Under the pieces are notes generated by a model. That model saw only the letters and a program-made list of their open reading frames with translations, ran no database searches and was not told the origin of the DNA. Both the position numbers and the translations under genes were made by a program. A stretch of DNA of 6,982 bases, from positions 1 to 6,982 of the forward strand of contig JAUXHQ010000099.1 in NCBI GenBank assembly GCA_030621455.1, given 5' to 3'. Within the stretch, counting starts at the first letter, position 1. Every line of letters begins with the position of its first letter. The DNA comes from Deltaproteobacteria bacterium. Its GTDB lineage: Bacteria > Desulfobacterota > UBA8473. Positions 5,862-6,982 of this stretch are shown one piece after another.

Positions 5862-6902
5862 ATGACGTTTAGGACTATAGAGTGGAAGGAGGGTACAGTA
5901 GTATTAATTGACCAGACGAAATTGCCCGACGAGGAGGTTCTTATTGAATGCAAAGACTATCTCGCTGTTGCAAGGGCCATCAAAGAGTTGAAGATAAGAG
6001 GGGCTCCCGCTATTGGGGTCGCCGCTGCTATGGGGGTTGCGCTGGGTGCAAAGGCTATAGATACTGATAACCGTGAAGAGTTCATTGATGAGTTAAGTCT
6101 GATTTGTAATGTTCTGTTGGAGACCCGTCCCACAGCGATCAATCTATTTTGGGCAATTGAAAGGATGTTAGCGCTGGTCAAAGCCCAAAAACACTTAGAT
6201 GTAAAGGGTTTAAAAGGACTTCTTGAAATAGAGGCTTTGAAAATTTGTGAAGATGATATCGCTATCAATCGTCAGATTGGGATCAATGGGAAGGTCTTTA
6301 TTATGGAGAACAATACGATCCTTACACATTGTAATGCGGGGGCACTTGCCACAGCGGGTTTTGGCACTGCCCTGGGTATCATTCGAGCTGCATGGGCAGA
6401 AAATAAGAGCATAAAGGTGTTTGCAGGTGAGACACGCCCATTACTCCAGGGAGCCAGGTTGACCGCCTGGGAACTGGTGAAAGACAATATCCCCATTACC
6501 CTTATAACTGATAATATGGTTGGTTATTTTATGAAGAAGCAGATGATCGATTTGGTGATAGTAGGGGCAGACAGGATTGCTGGAAACGGCGACGTCGCAA
6601 ATAAGATAGGTACATATACTGTAGCGGTTCTGGCGAAAGAACACGGTATCCCCTTTTATGTGGCTGCCCCCATATCTACCCTCGATCTAACCCTTAAGAG
6701 CGGTGAAGAAATCCCCATTGAAATGAGGGATGAAAGTGAGGTAACGCATGTCGGGGGTAAACGGATGACCCCTAAAGGTGTAAAGGTCTTAAATCCTGCC
6801 TTTGACGTCACTCCCAACGCGCTTGTCACGGCTATTATTACTGAGAGGGGGGTTGCGATCAACCCTTACTCAGATAGTTTGAAGGGATTAAAAGAGGGTT
6901 AG
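5862..6902 (+). CDS. mtnA: S-methyl-5-thioribose-1-phosphate isomerase
   Basis: MtnA isomerises 5-methylthioribose-1-phosphate to 5-methylthioribulose-1-phosphate in methionine salvage. In some bacteria it also serves salvage of 5'-deoxyadenosine by-products. The 346-residue protein matches the family length. It shows [20 protein letters not shown] (3-22), the phosphate-binding [15 protein letters not shown] (44-58), [14 protein letters not shown] (89-102) and [20 protein letters not shown] (153-172) with catalytic Cys157. [20 protein letters not shown] (186-205), [10 protein letters not shown] and [20 protein letters not shown] (232-251) follow, with catalytic Asp237. The FRTIEW start, the Cys/Asp pair and the overall length favour MtnA over eIF2B-alpha or ribose-1,5-bisphosphate isomerase relatives. 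ATG 5862 has AAGGA overlapping the gatB stop codon, so translation is probably coupled to gatB. No other methionine-salvage gene is present in the window. Confidence 0.96.
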   Translation: MTFRTIEWKEGTVVLIDQTKLPDEEVLIECKDYLAVARAIKELKIRGAPAIGVAAAMGVALGAKAIDTDNREEFIDELSLICNVLLETRPTAINLFWAIERMLALVKAQKHLDVKGLKGLLEIEALKICEDDIAINRQIGINGKVFIMENNTILTHCNAGALATAGFGTALGIIRAAWAENKSIKVFAGETRPLLQGARLTAWELVKDNIPITLITDNMVGYFMKKQMIDLVIVGADRIAGNGDVANKIGTYTVAVLAKEHGIPFYVAAPISTLDLTLKSGEEIPIEMRDESEVTHVGGKRMTPKGVKVLNPAFDVTPNALVTAIITERGVAINPYSDSLKGLKEG

Positions 6903-6914
6903 ACAGTACAGACG

Positions 6915-6941
6915 GGAAAAAATTTGGCTTGCCATTTTTCC
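6915..6941 (+). terminator. Candidate hairpin terminator after mtnA
   Basis: GGAAAAA (from 6915) pairs with TTTTTCC (6935-6941), and TGG pairs with CCA around a CTTG loop, with a 3-base bulge on the left arm. The Ts lie in the descending arm rather than after it, so termination may be weak or may act in both directions. It starts 12 bases after the mtnA stop. Confidence 0.35.
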
Positions 6942-6982
6942 TGGTATATTCTGATGACCCTTTGCTAGGGGCGAAGCCGAAA

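Noticed and set aside
6945..6982. TATATT and a CCCT/AGGG stem-loop at the right edge, as a promoter or the start of an RNA gene
   Set aside because: No -35 box at proper spacing is present, and too little sequence follows to recognise a tRNA or any other RNA.

Overview
The window is ordinary bacterial chromosome with six protein-coding genes, two on the minus strand on the left and four on the plus strand on the right, separated by unusually palindrome-rich intergenic DNA. No rRNA, tRNA, CRISPR array, transposase or phage gene was recognised. Gene content, moderate base composition, the long N-terminal membrane region of the signal peptidase and the gatB-mtnA pairing suggest a Gram-negative, probably anaerobic bacterium of the former Deltaproteobacteria (Desulfobacterota or relatives). 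That placement is an inference from gene style, not from a marker gene.

Left block, minus strand: lepB (signal peptidase I, 905-1726) is followed 104 bases downstream by a ketopantoate reductase gene (panE/apbA family, starting at 800). The panE gene runs off the left edge, so only its first 266 codons are present. The divergent intergenic region 1727-2086 holds two inverted-repeat structures. One is a nested GC-rich hairpin ending directly upstream of the lepB ribosome binding site. The other is a 9-bp-armed inverted repeat ahead of the glycosyltransferase gene.

Middle block, plus strand: a GTG-started cytoplasmic family 2 glycosyltransferase (2087-2920) and, 141 bases later, an exported protein with two tandem LEA-2/WHy-type domains (3062-3955), probably a periplasmic protein or lipoprotein. 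No shared pathway can be read from the pair.

Right block, plus strand: a roughly 450-base non-coding stretch (3956-4412) contains a symmetric palindromic element of about 105 bases (REP/MITE-like) and a plausible sigma-70 promoter. It is followed by a tight two-gene unit. gatB encodes subunit B of the tRNA-dependent Asp/Glu amidotransferase, and mtnA, 9 bases further on, encodes methylthioribose-1-phosphate isomerase. gatA and gatC are not beside gatB. A hairpin after mtnA may end the transcript.

I see no convincing new multi-gene system. The best leads are the 4039-4145 palindromic element, the hairpin in the lepB leader, the tandem WHy-domain exported protein, and family-atypical residues in the signal peptidase and the ketopantoate reductase.
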